Assembly: GCA_029718625.1 (NCBI GenBank)
Contig: CM056376.1
Location: 20,781,091-20,845,090, forward strand
From: Synaphobranchus kaupii
Taxonomy: Eukaryota > Chordata > Actinopteri > Anguilliformes > Synaphobranchidae
Length of the DNA: 64,000 nt
Reading direction: 5' to 3'
The translations under genes and the position numbers were made by a program. The notes under the pieces are model-generated. The model ran no database searches. It was not told the DNA's origin and saw nothing but the letters and a program-made list of their open reading frames with translations. Positions 36,401 to 49,200 of the stretch are shown here, piece by piece (the first letter of the stretch is position 1; the number at the start of each line of letters is the position of its first letter).

Positions 36401-39400
36401 GCATTTTTATTGAAGCTGTTTATTGATCTGGCCCTCCAGGTATTCCCCCTCAATCAGAAGATCCACTCTTCCAACACAACCACTGGCTGCCACAGCTGCA
36501 ATGTCATTACAGGGGAAAACCATTTAAAAGATGGCAACTGGTTATAAAATGATATTTCAGATCATAAGAGTGCTCAATCTTTTTTTGTCTCGCCTCCAGC
36601 AGGTCTTCTGCTGAATCTTTTTCAAATTGAGTAGCAGATACAGTTCCACTTGAACTAATGGTTTATTAATTTCATTTCTAAATCAAATAGAAAAGATGCC
36701 TTTGAAGTGAAAAAGACAAAATGGTACTGCGCAGGGTCTTCGGCAATCTTTAAGGCAATTCCATTGGTAATGTTACAGAAATGGCTGTCCGATTCTGATG
36801 CTTACAACAGACAGTAGTTTAGCAGACACATATTTAATCCTCTGCACGAAAAAATTATTAAAAGCTCACTAGTGTGTTTTCATTGTTTGAAATGTAAATT
36901 AATTTATGAATAATAACTGTTTTTGTTTTTTTTGATGCAATATATATAAATCTTTATCAAAATATTTTGCCAGCTTTTACATTAAAAAAGGATAGATCAG
37001 GGGGCGTGTGTCACATATTCCAATAGCTTAAAATGAGCCTAATTTAATGTGCTGCCTTGGAAGATTTGGATGTGCAGTGTGCTTTGCTCTGTTTTCCTTG
37101 TTGATACTTTTTTGTACTTGTACTTTTTAGTTACCACAGCCAACGTAAATTGCTGCATTAAGCAGTGTTCCATTTATGTCATCCCTCATCCATATTGTAA
37201 AAATCCAGCACATCGCATCAAAGCCACATAAAGTAACTTTGATTAGGCCATTGCTCTTGACAGTGCATGCCACATCTGACTTCCAAAATGTATAACTTAT
37301 CCCCTGGTGAGAAATTCCTCTCACATTCTGTACAGTCAGTGAGATTCACACCACCCTTGAGTCATTCATTTAGCAAACACCAACACATTGTTTCATCTGC
37401 GGCGGTGTTTTTTTTTCTGAAGCACGCTACAGTAGTCCCACTTTCGCTCTTCGCATCACGAATACTCATTAAGCCTTGAAAAAAAAAACCCCCAGTGAAA
37501 ATACAGACTCTGCAGAGTTCAGAAAAGCAAACAGACTCTCTCTCTCTGTCCCTCGGGGATTGATTTGGGGGGGGGTTCTAAAAAAATTATCACTGCTCTG
37601 CTCTCATACAAATCAATTCACCTTCGCTCTACTCTATCAACATTCAGCCTCCAGGCTGCAGAAATCCCTGCTTTGATCTTCTTTCACTGCCTGTCGCTTC
37701 CCTGCTCCCACAATCATGCAAAAAAAAAAAAACCCTTTTGAGCATTTCAGCATTTGCCCTATTCCCCCTCACCACTATGTGCCTCTCCCTGTCACAACCT
37801 CTTAAGACCTTGTCGTATTGCGTATGTAGCAGCAGGCCCCCATTCCCAACTTTAATTGTTACCTTCTGTCTGGGAGGGGTGTTGCACTTAATGCCTGTTG
37901 GAAAACTTGTTCCCGCCGAGCAGAAGCCGAACAAAATCAGTGACCGAACAGAATGGCGAAGTAGCCTGGCCTAAACGCAGGTGGCATCACCACGGGTTAA
38001 ACAGTAAAAACACCGGCTGCTTCTGCGACCGTGCGCCCCTGTGCCTTCACAACACAGGGAAACATAACACGGAGGACTCGATGGGCGCTGTGTCCTTTGC
38101 ACACGTCACCTCAGGCCTGTGTGCATTTCACCACACATTTATTCTCTACATTCTTCATGCAAAGGAGTTTAAACCCAGGTATCTGAACTGGTAATCAGCT
38201 GAAGGTAAAATGTGCTGTTGGACATCACAGCTGGACATGGTCTAATTTCAGTTGGTTCATGCTGATGTTCCATTCTCCGTGGCTGCCAATCAACTTTCAA
38301 ATGCCCTGAACATGCTCGCAGTGCAAGAGGTGCTGCATTGTAACTTGATGATTAAATGTTCTACGCAGTGAAATAAGTTGAAATGATTGGATGCATTAAG
38401 CACCCCGTTACAGCATGTTTTTCCTTGGAAAACTTAAGTATATTATGGATCGGTGGTATTGATCTTTCCCCCGTTTGTTTAGTAGATCATTGATGACTGA
38501 CTGTGATGTGCTTTATGACTTTGAACGCAATACAATTTCTACATAACCTCAATGTGAGAACAGGTTTAATTTTAAACAGGGTAAAAAAACAATAAAATCT
38601 CATCAATACCCTGCCTATAAGCATGCAGTGCCAGTATGACGTCTGTAGGAGGCTGGGCTGTGGCAGAGCAACTGTTGCTCATTAGTTCAGCTTTAATTTT
38701 TGTGTCCATGGTACATCTTTTATAAAGCAGAACACCATTTGCTGACAAATTATCTGGCTAGCTAATTTATGAAGCCTCATTAAACACATTTTTCTGCGTT
38801 AACTCACATACTTCTTTCTTAGATTAAGCCCAATTGCCACTTCTTGTTACCAGTGTGGAGAACACCCAGAAATATAAATGAATTCTCAACAATCAGAGAA
38901 ATGAATGGTCGGTAACACAGAGATAAAAATTAAAACATTTAATTTTAATGAGCATAATTATTATAAGTCTAATTTGCCTGGTGAGAGGCAAAGTAGGAAC
39001 TGTGACTCGTCCAGAGGAAAAGGCTAAGCTCTTGATTAGATTCCTCTCAGCGTGGTGGTTTTGCAGGATGTTCATACCACTTGCTGGCTATTTTTGAATA
39101 TATCTCTGCTGTCTAGGTCAGATACGTTAATGGCTCTTGAGGTTTAAATGCATTTTTCTGCCTGCAGAAGAGGATGCTCAGTAGGGCCTTAATTGTATGA
39201 AATGATGTTGAATGCTGACAGGACTAGCAAACTGAAAGCATCAGCTTCATACATGTTAACTGCCCTGCCTCCGAGCCATGGCTCAACTAACTGCCCCCAC
39301 ATCAGAGGGGAGGAGGATGGAGAGAGTACATCCAGCTGACTTTCACAGTCCCTCTCTTGGCTAATCACCCGACAACACCGATGCTAACTTCAAACTCCAC

Positions 39401-39458
39401 CATTTAGATGACTTAGACACTAAACTTTAACCTGTTGTTGTTGCAATGTGACACACAG

Positions 39459-39460
<2 letters not shown>
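33471..39460. other. Long non-coding stretch
   Basis: Mixed AT-rich and moderate-GC DNA with a CA tract near 35601-35628 and A/C runs near 37478-37493 and 37722-37735. No exon, transposon terminus or RNA gene was recognised. A block at about 38900-39060 has enhancer-like composition. Confidence 0.5.

Positions 39461-39547
<87 letters not shown>
39461..39547. repeat. (CA)n microsatellite
   Basis: About 43 uninterrupted CA units directly beside the foldback element. Confidence 0.95.
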
Positions 39548-39549
<2 letters not shown>

Positions 39550-39552
39550 ATA

Positions 39553-40555
39553 CAGTGCCCTCCACTATTATTGCCACCCCTGGTAAAGATGAGTAAAAAG
39601 GGTTTGGTGAATTAGCTTAATCTCACACTGAAAAAATGAGAAAAATTCAACCTCTAATGTAAATTTATTCAGAGAAAAAAAAAATCCCTCATCAAGAAAT
39701 AATTATTTTTAACAAAACCACGTGTGCCACAATTACTGGCACCCTGCATTTATATATAGAATAAAGTAATCATTTTAAATATTTGGTCACATATATTTTG
39801 CATGCCATGACTTCCTGATGTCTGTGACCCAACAACACCAAAAAACTCTTGATATCTTGTTTTCTGGTACTCTTACAAGCGATACTATAACATCTCTGCA
39901 TTTGAATTGATCTCTATGGGAATTGGGGGGTGGGGCTAGATTTAGCTGTAAATTACACTGGAAGAGTATGGAATAAATGGTTGGCTAAATGGCTCTAAGT
40001 CATCAAGGGTCTGATGTATCGAACAAGCCTTAAACCATCACTCTGCTGTCAGAAATACAATAGATATGGATGGATAACTTGAAGGGTTTCTTCACCTGAC
40101 TTATTTTTCCATAGAGTTCAATAGGAACATTTGTCAGGACAAACAACCATTAAAGTGATCCATCCATATCTACTGCATGTCTGGCAGCAGAGTGATGGTT
40201 TGAGGCTCGTTTGATACCTCAGACCCTTGATGACTTACAGCCATTTTACCAACCATGTATTCCATACTGTTCCAGCATAATTTACAGCTAAATCTAGTCC
40301 CACCCCCCAATTCCCATAGAGATCCATTCAAATGCAGAGATGTTATAGTATCGCTTGTAAGAGTACCAGAAAATAAGATATCAAGAGTCTTTTGATGTTG
40401 TTGGGTCACAGACCCATAATAAATTTACTTCAATTAAAGGTTGGATTTTTCTCATTTTCTCAGTGTGACATTAAGCTAATTCACCAAACGGTGAATTTTG
40501 TATAACCCTTTTAACTCATCTTTACCAGGGGTGCCAATAACAGTGGAGGGCACTG
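39553..40555. mobile_element. Tc1/mariner-like foldback element, about 1 kb
   Basis: The termini CAGTGCCCTCC at 39553 and GGAGGGCACTG ending at 40555 begin two very long inverted arms: about 39553-40080 and 40158-40555. Matching blocks occur in mirror order along both arms. The right arm lacks about 110 bp present in the left, so the hairpin has a bulge. TA precedes the left end. A 79-codon minus frame in the right arm is a by-product of the palindrome, not a transposase. The element probably depended on a Tc1-like transposase supplied in trans. Confidence 0.8.
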
Positions 40556-40610
40556 TGTATATATATATATATATACACAGTATATATATATCTATATATA
40601 TACTGTAGAC
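40556..40610. repeat. (AT)n tract with internal palindrome
   Basis: TATATA runs interrupted by ACACAGTATATA, directly adjoining the foldback element. Confidence 0.85.
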
Positions 40611-40664
40611 AAGGATTTATACATATACATGATGAACATCCATGTCATTAAACGCATGCCTTGC

Positions 40665-40985
40665 GCTAAGGCAGCCCAAAGGCCCACACAGTATAAAAAA
40701 GACAGAGTTCCACAGCAGGCGCATCCAATGTGCTGTATAATACAGTGCTGATAATCCCATTTACCAGCGACTTGTGGGGTGGATTAATGATCCCGGAGGG
40801 AACGGCAAGGTCTCGGAGAGGACATTTACAAGTGCGGAGGAGCTGGGAGCCGAGCGCGCCCACCAATTAGCGCTAAAACACATAGGGGTCAGCACCAACA
40901 GGAAAGGAGAGAATAAATTGGAAAAGCGGGTGCTGGAGCGTAAAAGACGAGCCGGGGTAAGGCTCCATTAGTTTTACTGTGCGCT
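40665..40985. promoter_or_regulatory. Candidate conserved non-coding element
   Basis: A GC-richer, high-complexity block containing GATTAATGATCC and CCAATTAGCGC (homeodomain-like) words and CpGs, between AT-rich flanks. Short frames have no resemblance to known proteins. An inferred enhancer; weak. Confidence 0.25.
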
Positions 40986-41129
40986 TAAGGTCAGTCCCAG
41001 ATGGGGGACATAATATTCTGTTGTTGCTGCTCATTCACAGTGTCAAACCTTGTTCAGCAATCCCTCTGTTGTAAAAAAAAAAACAAAAAAAACATTAATG
41101 TCAAATCGCCTTTAACATAACTCAATTTA

Positions 41130-42060
41130 TTAGGGCGAGGAGTTTATAAGTGTGACGAGGGCGGAGCCTGGAGATGGGAATGTCCGTGAGGGAGCGAGGG
41201 CGAGGTCAGGTGCATGCTGGGGCGAGAGTACATTTCTCCTCAGGACCGAGGAAATGAGGAGATCAATAGGAGTACGCTCACCTGACACCGGTGACAGCCA
41301 CGATTTGTATTTCTTTTGTTCCCCTTTTGCGATTGAAATCAATCATCTGCGCCGTGAAGTGTTCAGCAAATGCTTTTTTCTTTGAACTCCATCCTTCTGC
41401 CTAGCCTCCCTTCTTCACAATATCAGTGAATTAACATGGTTAAAAAGCTAGTTCAATCATTCACTCATTTAAATTAGCATATTTGACGAAGAAATTCACA
41501 TATCACAAAAACACGTTTTAACCACGTTTTAAAACGTTTTAACCACGTTTTAACCACATAATACCCCTTGCACTGTTTTTCTAATCACTTTTTTCTAGCT
41601 TTGCTAGCACTGCTGTGTCCTGCACATGCTTTGTGTTCTGGGTTTACAGTATATAGCAGTCCACTTCCATTAGCACAGACCTGTACATCGCCCCATTGTA
41701 GCGAAGCAACAGTCACAGTCAAGGAATGCCTCTTGAAGCAGCAGCGGGCTTTGCACTTCGCCGCTGTGAATGACAGGCCGAGCGGTGAGGGAGTAGACAT
41801 GGTGTCGGAGAACACGCTCTCACCGCCGCTATCTGTGTGACACACAATACGGCCCACCGCTGGCCAGACTCGCTTTGTTCATCCGGACAAAGCTGTCGGA
41901 CACACCGTGCGCCGGGTTCCCTCTGTGCTCTGTCGGTGTAAACCACCTGCGGAGGCTTAGCTCTTCGCCCCACAGATGAAACCCCTCCCCGATAAATCTG
42001 AGGGTCTGTCACAGTACAGGTGTGTCACCACACTGAAGTGTCACCGCGGCTAATACATCA
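41130..42060. promoter_or_regulatory. CpG-containing block, function unknown
   Basis: Two GC-richer sections, 41140-41320 and 41690-42050, carry many CpGs compared with the depleted flanks. Between them, a short tandem array of ACGTTTTAACC units lies at 41511-41556. No supported exon. Could be regulatory DNA or unrecognised exon sequence. Confidence 0.25.
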
Positions 42061-42121
42061 AAGGAAGTGACAGGGAGGTATGGTAGCGGAGGCTCTAATA
42101 GCTTTGTGGTTGACATGCCTG

Positions 42122-42146
42122 GGACCCCCCCCCCCCCCCCCCCCCC
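42122..42146. repeat. Poly-C tract
   Basis: An uninterrupted run of about 24 C. Confidence 0.9.
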
Positions 42147-42294
42147 ACAAACAGCTAGGCATATCGGGCATCAACTTCATATTCCATCATGGACTGAGTT
42201 CCTTTCCCTCTCATTATGGAAGTGAATATAAAGGCACTGTGTGACTGACTAATTAAGCTATGAAAACTGGGGATACAACAGGTACTGCACACTG

Positions 42295-42296
<2 letters not shown>

Positions 42297-42371
<75 letters not shown>
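42297..42371. repeat. (GT)n microsatellite
   Basis: About 37 GT units, seen directly. Confidence 0.95.
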
Positions 42372-42375
<4 letters not shown>

Positions 42376-44724
42376 GGTAATTCTGTCATCATTAAAGTAA
42401 AAAAGTATACCACATTACCTCATCATCTATCAGGCAGGTTGATGCTTTACTTGTACTAACATCATGCCGTGGTGAGTACCTAATACCAGTGAATTTCTTC
42501 TGTGTGGGAGGGCTCACTTTCTACTGCATTCGTTTTTATAGCACCTGCATTATATTACACACAGCAAAAACTGTGGTGTACATTTAACACCCTCTGGTGT
42601 TTGAGACTGTGGTCTCATGGTAATTTGGCTGTGCATGTATTACATGATACTATATTGTCCAGGGGCTCTTATCCAGAGCTACTTACAACATAAGGTACAT
42701 AAGCAACACCTGATCAGGCACTTAACTTTTAATAACCAGAAAAGTGGTTATATTTTACCCACATAGACAAGTCAAATAAGTACAACTTGCCCTTGATAAC
42801 TTGCATGTTGGGATCTGTTGAAAGTCACTGAGTTTTCAAGGTGCCCAAGTTTTTCAGGGAGAAGCATAATGAAACAAAAACAACAGCACCTACTCGTGTA
42901 TAGCGAAATATGTTTTAATGCATCGTTTGACGCGGTAATGGATGCTTTTACTCATTAACGGTGTAGCTAAAAATGGTTTAAGCAAGGGAGTGAGTTATTG
43001 AGGGGGACGTAATATTAATATTGTGTTTAATATATTGGTGCTGTTGCTGAAAAATACCACCAGTTTTTGGTAACAGTAGTTATTGCTCTGTACACAAGTT
43101 TTGCATGAAACAGATTTACATTAAGAGATGGACAGTTACACGTGTGGACTTAAAAGGCTTTGCGTGAAGACATTTTCTCAGATCAGTGATGCCGATATTA
43201 AGACTGTACAGTTCCGACATTGTGCGAATATTAGCCTGAGTGAAAGTGCTTTACATAAACGAGGCTGCCCATGCAAGTAATCATTTAGGTTGAGGAGACA
43301 ACACTGTGATGTGCCTCGGGTCAGATGCAATACAAATACGGGAAAATGTGCAGTTTAAAAAAAATTTTTTTGCTGTATGTGGCAAACATTTCCTTACCAC
43401 ATGGAACTGACAGACATCAGTTTTAAGAGTTCCCTCAATATTTTCCTAGTGTATTAGATCAAACAGGTGTGACTGATTAGTGTGGTTTAGGTGAGTGCTA
43501 TATAACTGCTTTGCTTTTGCACCTGCGGTTTCACCACACAGAGCTTGTGCAAGGGGAAACAGTACCTCTGCGTACCTCACACAGGTTATGAGCAGAAGCC
43601 ACTATCCCTGCCTCAGAGTATATCTGAAATCAGCCTTGTGAACTGGGTTTCCCCAGTTCCATTGCAGTAGATGGTAGTAATGCTCTCTCCTTAGGCTCCC
43701 TGTGAAATTAACTTTGGCTCCTATGGATGTGTTTGATGAAAGAGGCAAGTATTACAGTGGTAATACTTACTCCTGTTTTACCAAAATGCTAATTGCTCAC
43801 CTATTAATCTCCAAAACATCATCCTAAGATTATTTGGTCACTTTACAAAATGATCAGAAATCCTTCATTAAGCATGTATACCACCGTAATTAACCCTTGT
43901 GTTCTGTTTACTTATTAGCACCTGTGAAACCTGTTAGCCTGGGTCAAATATGCCCAGGAAATTATTGGGATTTTAAAGCAACACAGAAACATTTACGCAA
44001 AATACTCAATATTATCTTTATCTCAATTCCAAACAATATAAACAATGTTTAATGGTTGCCATTTAACCATTTTCTAGATCACATTTAGCAATGAAAATGT
44101 CATTCATTATTTGTGATAAAGATGTGATTTCTGTAGGGAATCCATTATAAGGCATGGAGGGCATAAATCATGTTTATCTGTGAAACATTTTAATGAAACA
44201 AGGTTTTTATGATGTAGTTTATTGATATTTGTTTGGAACTGACATTCTCAATTATGTTTCATCTTTATATTATTATAGTAAAAGAAAGCATAGACAAAAA
44301 GACATAAAGCAAATACAGATGATGAACAGCAAGTAGAAACACAAAGCAATAACCACATTTACACTGGATTATGTGGTTGTTATGTTTATGGATTACACTG
44401 GATTATGTGGTTGTTATGATCTATGATCTCTCAAAAGTGTCATTCTTTTTTACTAAATGTTTCAATTTGACCCAAACAGAAGTCATGGAGTCTTTATGAC
44501 AAAACTCTTTTTTCAACCTTATTTTACTGATGATTTTTTGTTTGTTTCAAGAAGTTTGGATTAAATAACTTGATTAACTTGCTTAAGTATGACTAACACT
44601 TAAAGACCCTCACTGTGTTGAACAAAACATTTTGACATCATGTTTCTAAATTACAGTTTATGATGACAGATTCTCAGTGATGATTGAAAGCCTTGGAAGA
44701 ATTAAACAAGGACACAGTAACACA
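42372..44724. other. Non-coding stretch
   Basis: AT-rich with no recognised feature except a local duplication near 44358-44419 in which ACACTGGATTATGTGGTTG occurs twice. Confidence 0.55.
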
Positions 44725-44729
44725 CATTC

Positions 44730-46193
44730 TGTTACGAACCAGAAACGGGACGAACCCAAGTGCAACGACCAGGAGACAGATTCACAAAGAGGGTGTTTAA
44801 TAAATTAAGTGTTGGGGTAGTCCCAACACTGTACAAGAGGGGAAAAAACACGATATCACACAGGAACAGTATGTAGCCCGGGACGGGCTGCTCCAAGCCG
44901 GAGCTGGACTGGCAGGCCTGGAATGTTTCGTTCCCAAACCGGAACTGGACTGGACAGGAACTGGACCGGGAGGTCCACACCGGAATCTGGGTCTGGAACG
45001 GATTTGTTCCAAACCGGAACTGGACTGGACTGGAACTGGACCGGGAGGTCCACACTGGAACTGGGGTCTGGAACGGATTTGTTCCAAACCGGAACTGGAC
45101 TGGACTGGAACTGGACTGGACTGGAACTGGACCGGGAGGTCCACACTGGAACAAGGGGTCTGGAACGGAGTCGTTCCAAACCGGAACTGGACTGGACTGG
45201 AACTGGACCGGGAGGTCCACACTGGAACAATGGTCTGGAACGGATTTGTTCCAAACCGGAACTGGACTGGACAGGTAGGTGCGAGACTCACACCTGGACT
45301 GGAATTGCTGGGGAGCGGCTCACTACGGCAGGACAGGAACTGGACCGGATTGACTGCACCGGTACAGAACAAAAACAAAAGGTAGGGTTAGTGCAAGGGA
45401 AGGCACGGGAATGACCGGGAGGTTCTCACGGAGGTGCAGGGTTTGAGAGGGAGGTGGTTGGTGAAGCACGGCAGAGATGGGTTGTGTGGCGTAGCTGCGG
45501 TAGGTCCGGAAGGAGCTGACTGTCTCCAGAGCTCCAGGAGCCGGTGCCGAAGAACTCGTTGGCTTCTTCGGTCGGACAGGAACAACTGGAGGGTAGCCAG
45601 GTAGCAAGCTCTCCCGGAGCCTACACGAGCTGGAGGTGGAGGTACCGCAACACACACAACGATAACGGGGGGGAAACGAACACTGCCACGGGTGAATGGG
45701 AGCTGGGTTAGATGGAGGAGAAGGGAAACAGGTTAGCTGCATGCACGACAAGAATTGACGGGGTGGTTAACTACCAGACTGTAGTTAGGAGCCGAACCCA
45801 AGCTGCACGGGGATAATATTCCCCGACCAAGCGAGTAGTTCTCTTTAACACGACCAGGAAAACAACGAGCATGAACACCGGGTGACGAACGTTAACGAAC
45901 TGGCGCCGACTGGCAGCCAGCCGAAGGACTAAATAGTGAGGTTAATAATAGAACTAAACAAGGGACAGGTGTGGAAAATCAGCAGGAGTGATTACAAGAC
46001 ACCAGGTGAGGGAATGCATGCAACGAGGGGGGACGGAGTGAAAAGGCGGAAGTGAGACAACCAAACGAACAAGACAGGGAAGGAAACGCCCAGACCGCAG
46101 CAGCGGGGAAAACACGGACAAAAGGATCCAACATGACACGGAGGGAAAACAGGAAAATACAGAAAACGAACAGGAAGGGAGCGGAACATTACA
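44730..46193 (-). repeat. 3' LTR of the complete retrotransposon
   Basis: 1,464 bp with TG...CA ends. On the minus strand it contains a TATTTAG box at 45935-45929, the predicted transcript start near 45904, a repeat array at 44939-45271, and an ATTAAA polyadenylation-type signal at 44801-44796. It appears identical to the other LTR. Confidence 0.95.
44939..45271. repeat. 75-bp tandem repeat array in the 3' LTR
   Basis: Units begin CCGGAACTGGACTGGAC at 44939, 45014, 45089, 45181 and 45256 (the last partial). Lengths are 75, 75, 92 and 75 bp; the 92-bp unit has an extra 17-bp internal duplication. Each unit includes CCGGGAGGTCCACAC and GGAACGGATTTGTTCC or a close variant, the latter an imperfect palindrome. 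Confidence 0.9.
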
Positions 46194-46196
46194 GTA

Positions 46197-46207
46197 CCCC
46201 CCCCCTC
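46197..46207 (-). promoter_or_regulatory. Polypurine tract of the retrotransposon
   Basis: On the minus strand GAGGGGGGGGG lies three nucleotides before the 3' LTR and would prime plus-strand DNA synthesis. It begins inside the TGA stop codon of pol (46208-46206), so coding and priming sequences abut with no spacer. Confidence 0.85.
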
Positions 46208-49200
46208 AACGTACGCCCCCTGGCGTACCTGGCGGCCTGGTCTTAAGAGGGAAGCGACTGTGGAAATCCTGGATCAATGATTGATCCAGGATGAGGCTCC
46301 TGTGGAGCCACGACCGCTCCTCAGGACCATACCCCTCCCAGTCCACGAGGTATTGAAAGCCCCGACCTTTACGGCGGATGTCGATGATGTGGTCCACCGT
46401 GTAGGCCGGGGCGTTGTCGATGGCCCGGACGGGTGGAGGAGGGAGGGTAGGGGCACTGAGGGGGCTGGAGGCGACAGGCTTGATCTGTGACACATGAAAA
46501 ACGGGGTAGACCTTGAGGGAGGAGGGGAGGGAGAGTTTAACAGAAACCGGGTTAATGAGACAAACAACAGGGAAGGGACCAATAAAACGGGGCCGAAGTT
46601 TTTTAGAGGAGGAGGGAAGGGAAATGTTGGAAGTAGAAAGCCAGACCTGCTGACCGGCTCTGTACTTAGGGGCTGCGGTCCTGTGCAGGTCCGCCAGACG
46701 TTGGGAACGGGCATTCGAGCGCAGGAGTGCGGTGCGTGCAAGTCTCCACACGCGTTTGCACTTGAGGATGTGGGATTTGACGGAGGGGACTGCTACCTCA
46801 GCCTCCTGGGCCGACAGGAGAGGAGGTTGGTAGCCTAATGAGCACTCGAACGGGGACAACCCTGTAGACGCACTCTTAAGAGAGTTATGGGCGTACTCTA
46901 CCCAGGGAAGAAAACGGCTCCAGGAGGCGGGATTGCGTGCAGTGACGCACCGCAGGGCGGCCCCCAGGTCCTGGTTCGCCCTCTCTGCCTGGCCGTTAGA
47001 CTGGGGATGAAAACCAGACGACAGACTGGCCGAGGCCCCCAGGGCTACACAGAACGCCTTCCACACCTGGGAGGAGAATTGGGGCCCACGGTCCGACACA
47101 ATGTCGGATGGGATCCCGTGCAGCCTGACCACATGAGACACCAGGAGCTCCGCAGTTTCGAGGGCGGACGGGAGCTTAGGGAGGGGAACAAAGTGAACCG
47201 CCTTGGAGAACCGGTCCACAATTGTCAGAATGACGGAGTTGCCTTCTGACAATGGTAGACCGGTGACGAAGTCTACGCCAATGTGGCTCCAAGGACGGCC
47301 CGGAACAGGGAGGGGAAGGAGAAGACCAGAGGGAGGCTGGTGGGAAGCCTTGCTCCTGGCGCACACCGCGCAGGCCAGGACAAAAGCACGGGTATCCTCC
47401 TTGAGCGTGGGCCACCAAAAACTCCTCCTGACGAGGGTGGTCGTTCTGGCAACACCTGGGTGGCACGCCAGACAGGAGGCGTGAACCCACTCAAGGACCT
47501 GGGAGCGGACGGGGTTGGGAACAAACAGGGAGGAGTTAGGGTTACTACGGGGGTCAGGGTGGGAAGTCTGGGCGGACCTCACAATCTCCTCAATCCTCCA
47601 CGAGACCGCAGCCACCATACAGGAAGCCGGTAGAATGGACTCGGGGTCAGCAGGACTGGAGGGAAGGGAAAAAACACGGGATAAGGCATCCGCCTTGATA
47701 TTGCGGGAACCGGGGCGGTAGGACACAGAAAAATTGAATCGGGCAAAGAATAATGACCACCTCGCCTGTCTGGCATTAAGCCTCTTAGCAGATTTTAAAT
47801 AAATGAGGTTTTGGTGGTCAGTTAAAACAATAAAGGGGTTACCTGCCCCCTCCAGCCAGTGGCGCCACTCCTCAAGAGCCAGCTTGATGGCCAGAAGCTC
47901 CCGATCCCCGACATCATAGTTCCGCTCGGCGGAGGACAGCCTCCGGGAGAAGAAAGCACAGGGATGGAGCTTGTTGTCCAAGGCGGCTCGTTGGGACAGA
48001 ATGGCCCCCACGCCGGTGTCGGAGGCATCCACCTCAATCGTAAATTGGCGGGTAGGGTCAGGGTGACAAAGAATAGGGGCTGAGGAAAACCGAGTCTTAA
48101 GGCGTTCAAACGCGAGCTGAGCCTCGGAGTTCCAACAAAAAGAAAAAGCAGTGGAGGTGAGTTTGGTTAGGGGAGCAGCAATGACACTGTAATTACGGAT
48201 AAATCTACGGTAAAAATTGGCAAAACCAAGGAACTGTTGTAGGTGCTTACGAGAGGTGGGTTGGGGCCATTCTGTCACCGCCTTGATCTTGGCAGGATCC
48301 GCCCGGATGCTGCCCTCCTCGATGATGAAGCCGAGGAACGGGACTGAGGAGACGTGGAAGGAGCACTTCTCTGCTTTGACAAAGAGCTGGTTTTCCAGCA
48401 GACGCTGGAGAACCTCCCGGACATGGAGAATGTGCTCCTGAGGGGACTTAGAAAAAATCAAAATGTCATCGATATAAACAAACACAGTTTTCCCCAACAG
48501 GTCTCGCAGGACGTCATTTACCATGCCCTGAAAGACTGCCGGGGCGTTAGTAAGGCCGAAGGGGACCACTAGGTACTCGTAGTGGCCCAACGGGGTATTG
48601 AAGGCAGTCTTCCATTCATCCCCCTCCCGTATACGCACCAAGTGGTACGCATTACGGAGGTCGAGCTTTGTAAAAATGACGGCCTGCGAGAGGGGTTCAA
48701 ATGCAGTATTAATAAGGGGAAGAGGATATTTGTTGCGGATGGTTATTTGGTTTAGCCCTCGGTAGTCGATGCAGGGCCGTAGTGAGCCGTCCTTTTTCCC
48801 CACAAAAAAGAACCCAGCACCAACAGGAGAAGAGGAGGGGCGGATGATGCCCGAGGCGAGGGACTCATGAATATACTCCTCCATGGAGAGTTTCTCCGGG
48901 CCTGACAGACTGTAGAGACGACCCGACGGGAGCTTGGCTCCTGCCAGCAGGTCGATACAACAATCGTAGGGTCGGTGAGGAGGTAGGGACAGAGCGCGTG
49001 ATTTGGAGAAGGTGAGGGAGAGGTCGTGATATTGCTTGGGGACGTTGGACAGATCGGGTTCGGGTAAGTTGGTGCTGGAATTCTTGGACCCCGGAGGGGG
49101 GAGAGCGGAACGGAGACAGCTAGCCAGGCAGTGGCTGCTCCACGCCAGGATACGACCGGCTTGCCAGTCGATATGAGGGTTGTGAAGGCGGAGCCAGGTC

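Noticed and set aside
40170..40409. 79-codon minus frame in the 39.5-kb foldback element, with a similar frame at 60569-60793
   Set aside because: The same words occur in non-coding arms of the palindrome; no transposase motif is present.
44732..45414. Long overlapping reading frames on both strands in the LTR (also at 50544-51226)
   Set aside because: They are translations of the GGAACTGGACTGG repeat array in several frames; the proline/valine/serine-rich products are repeat artefacts.
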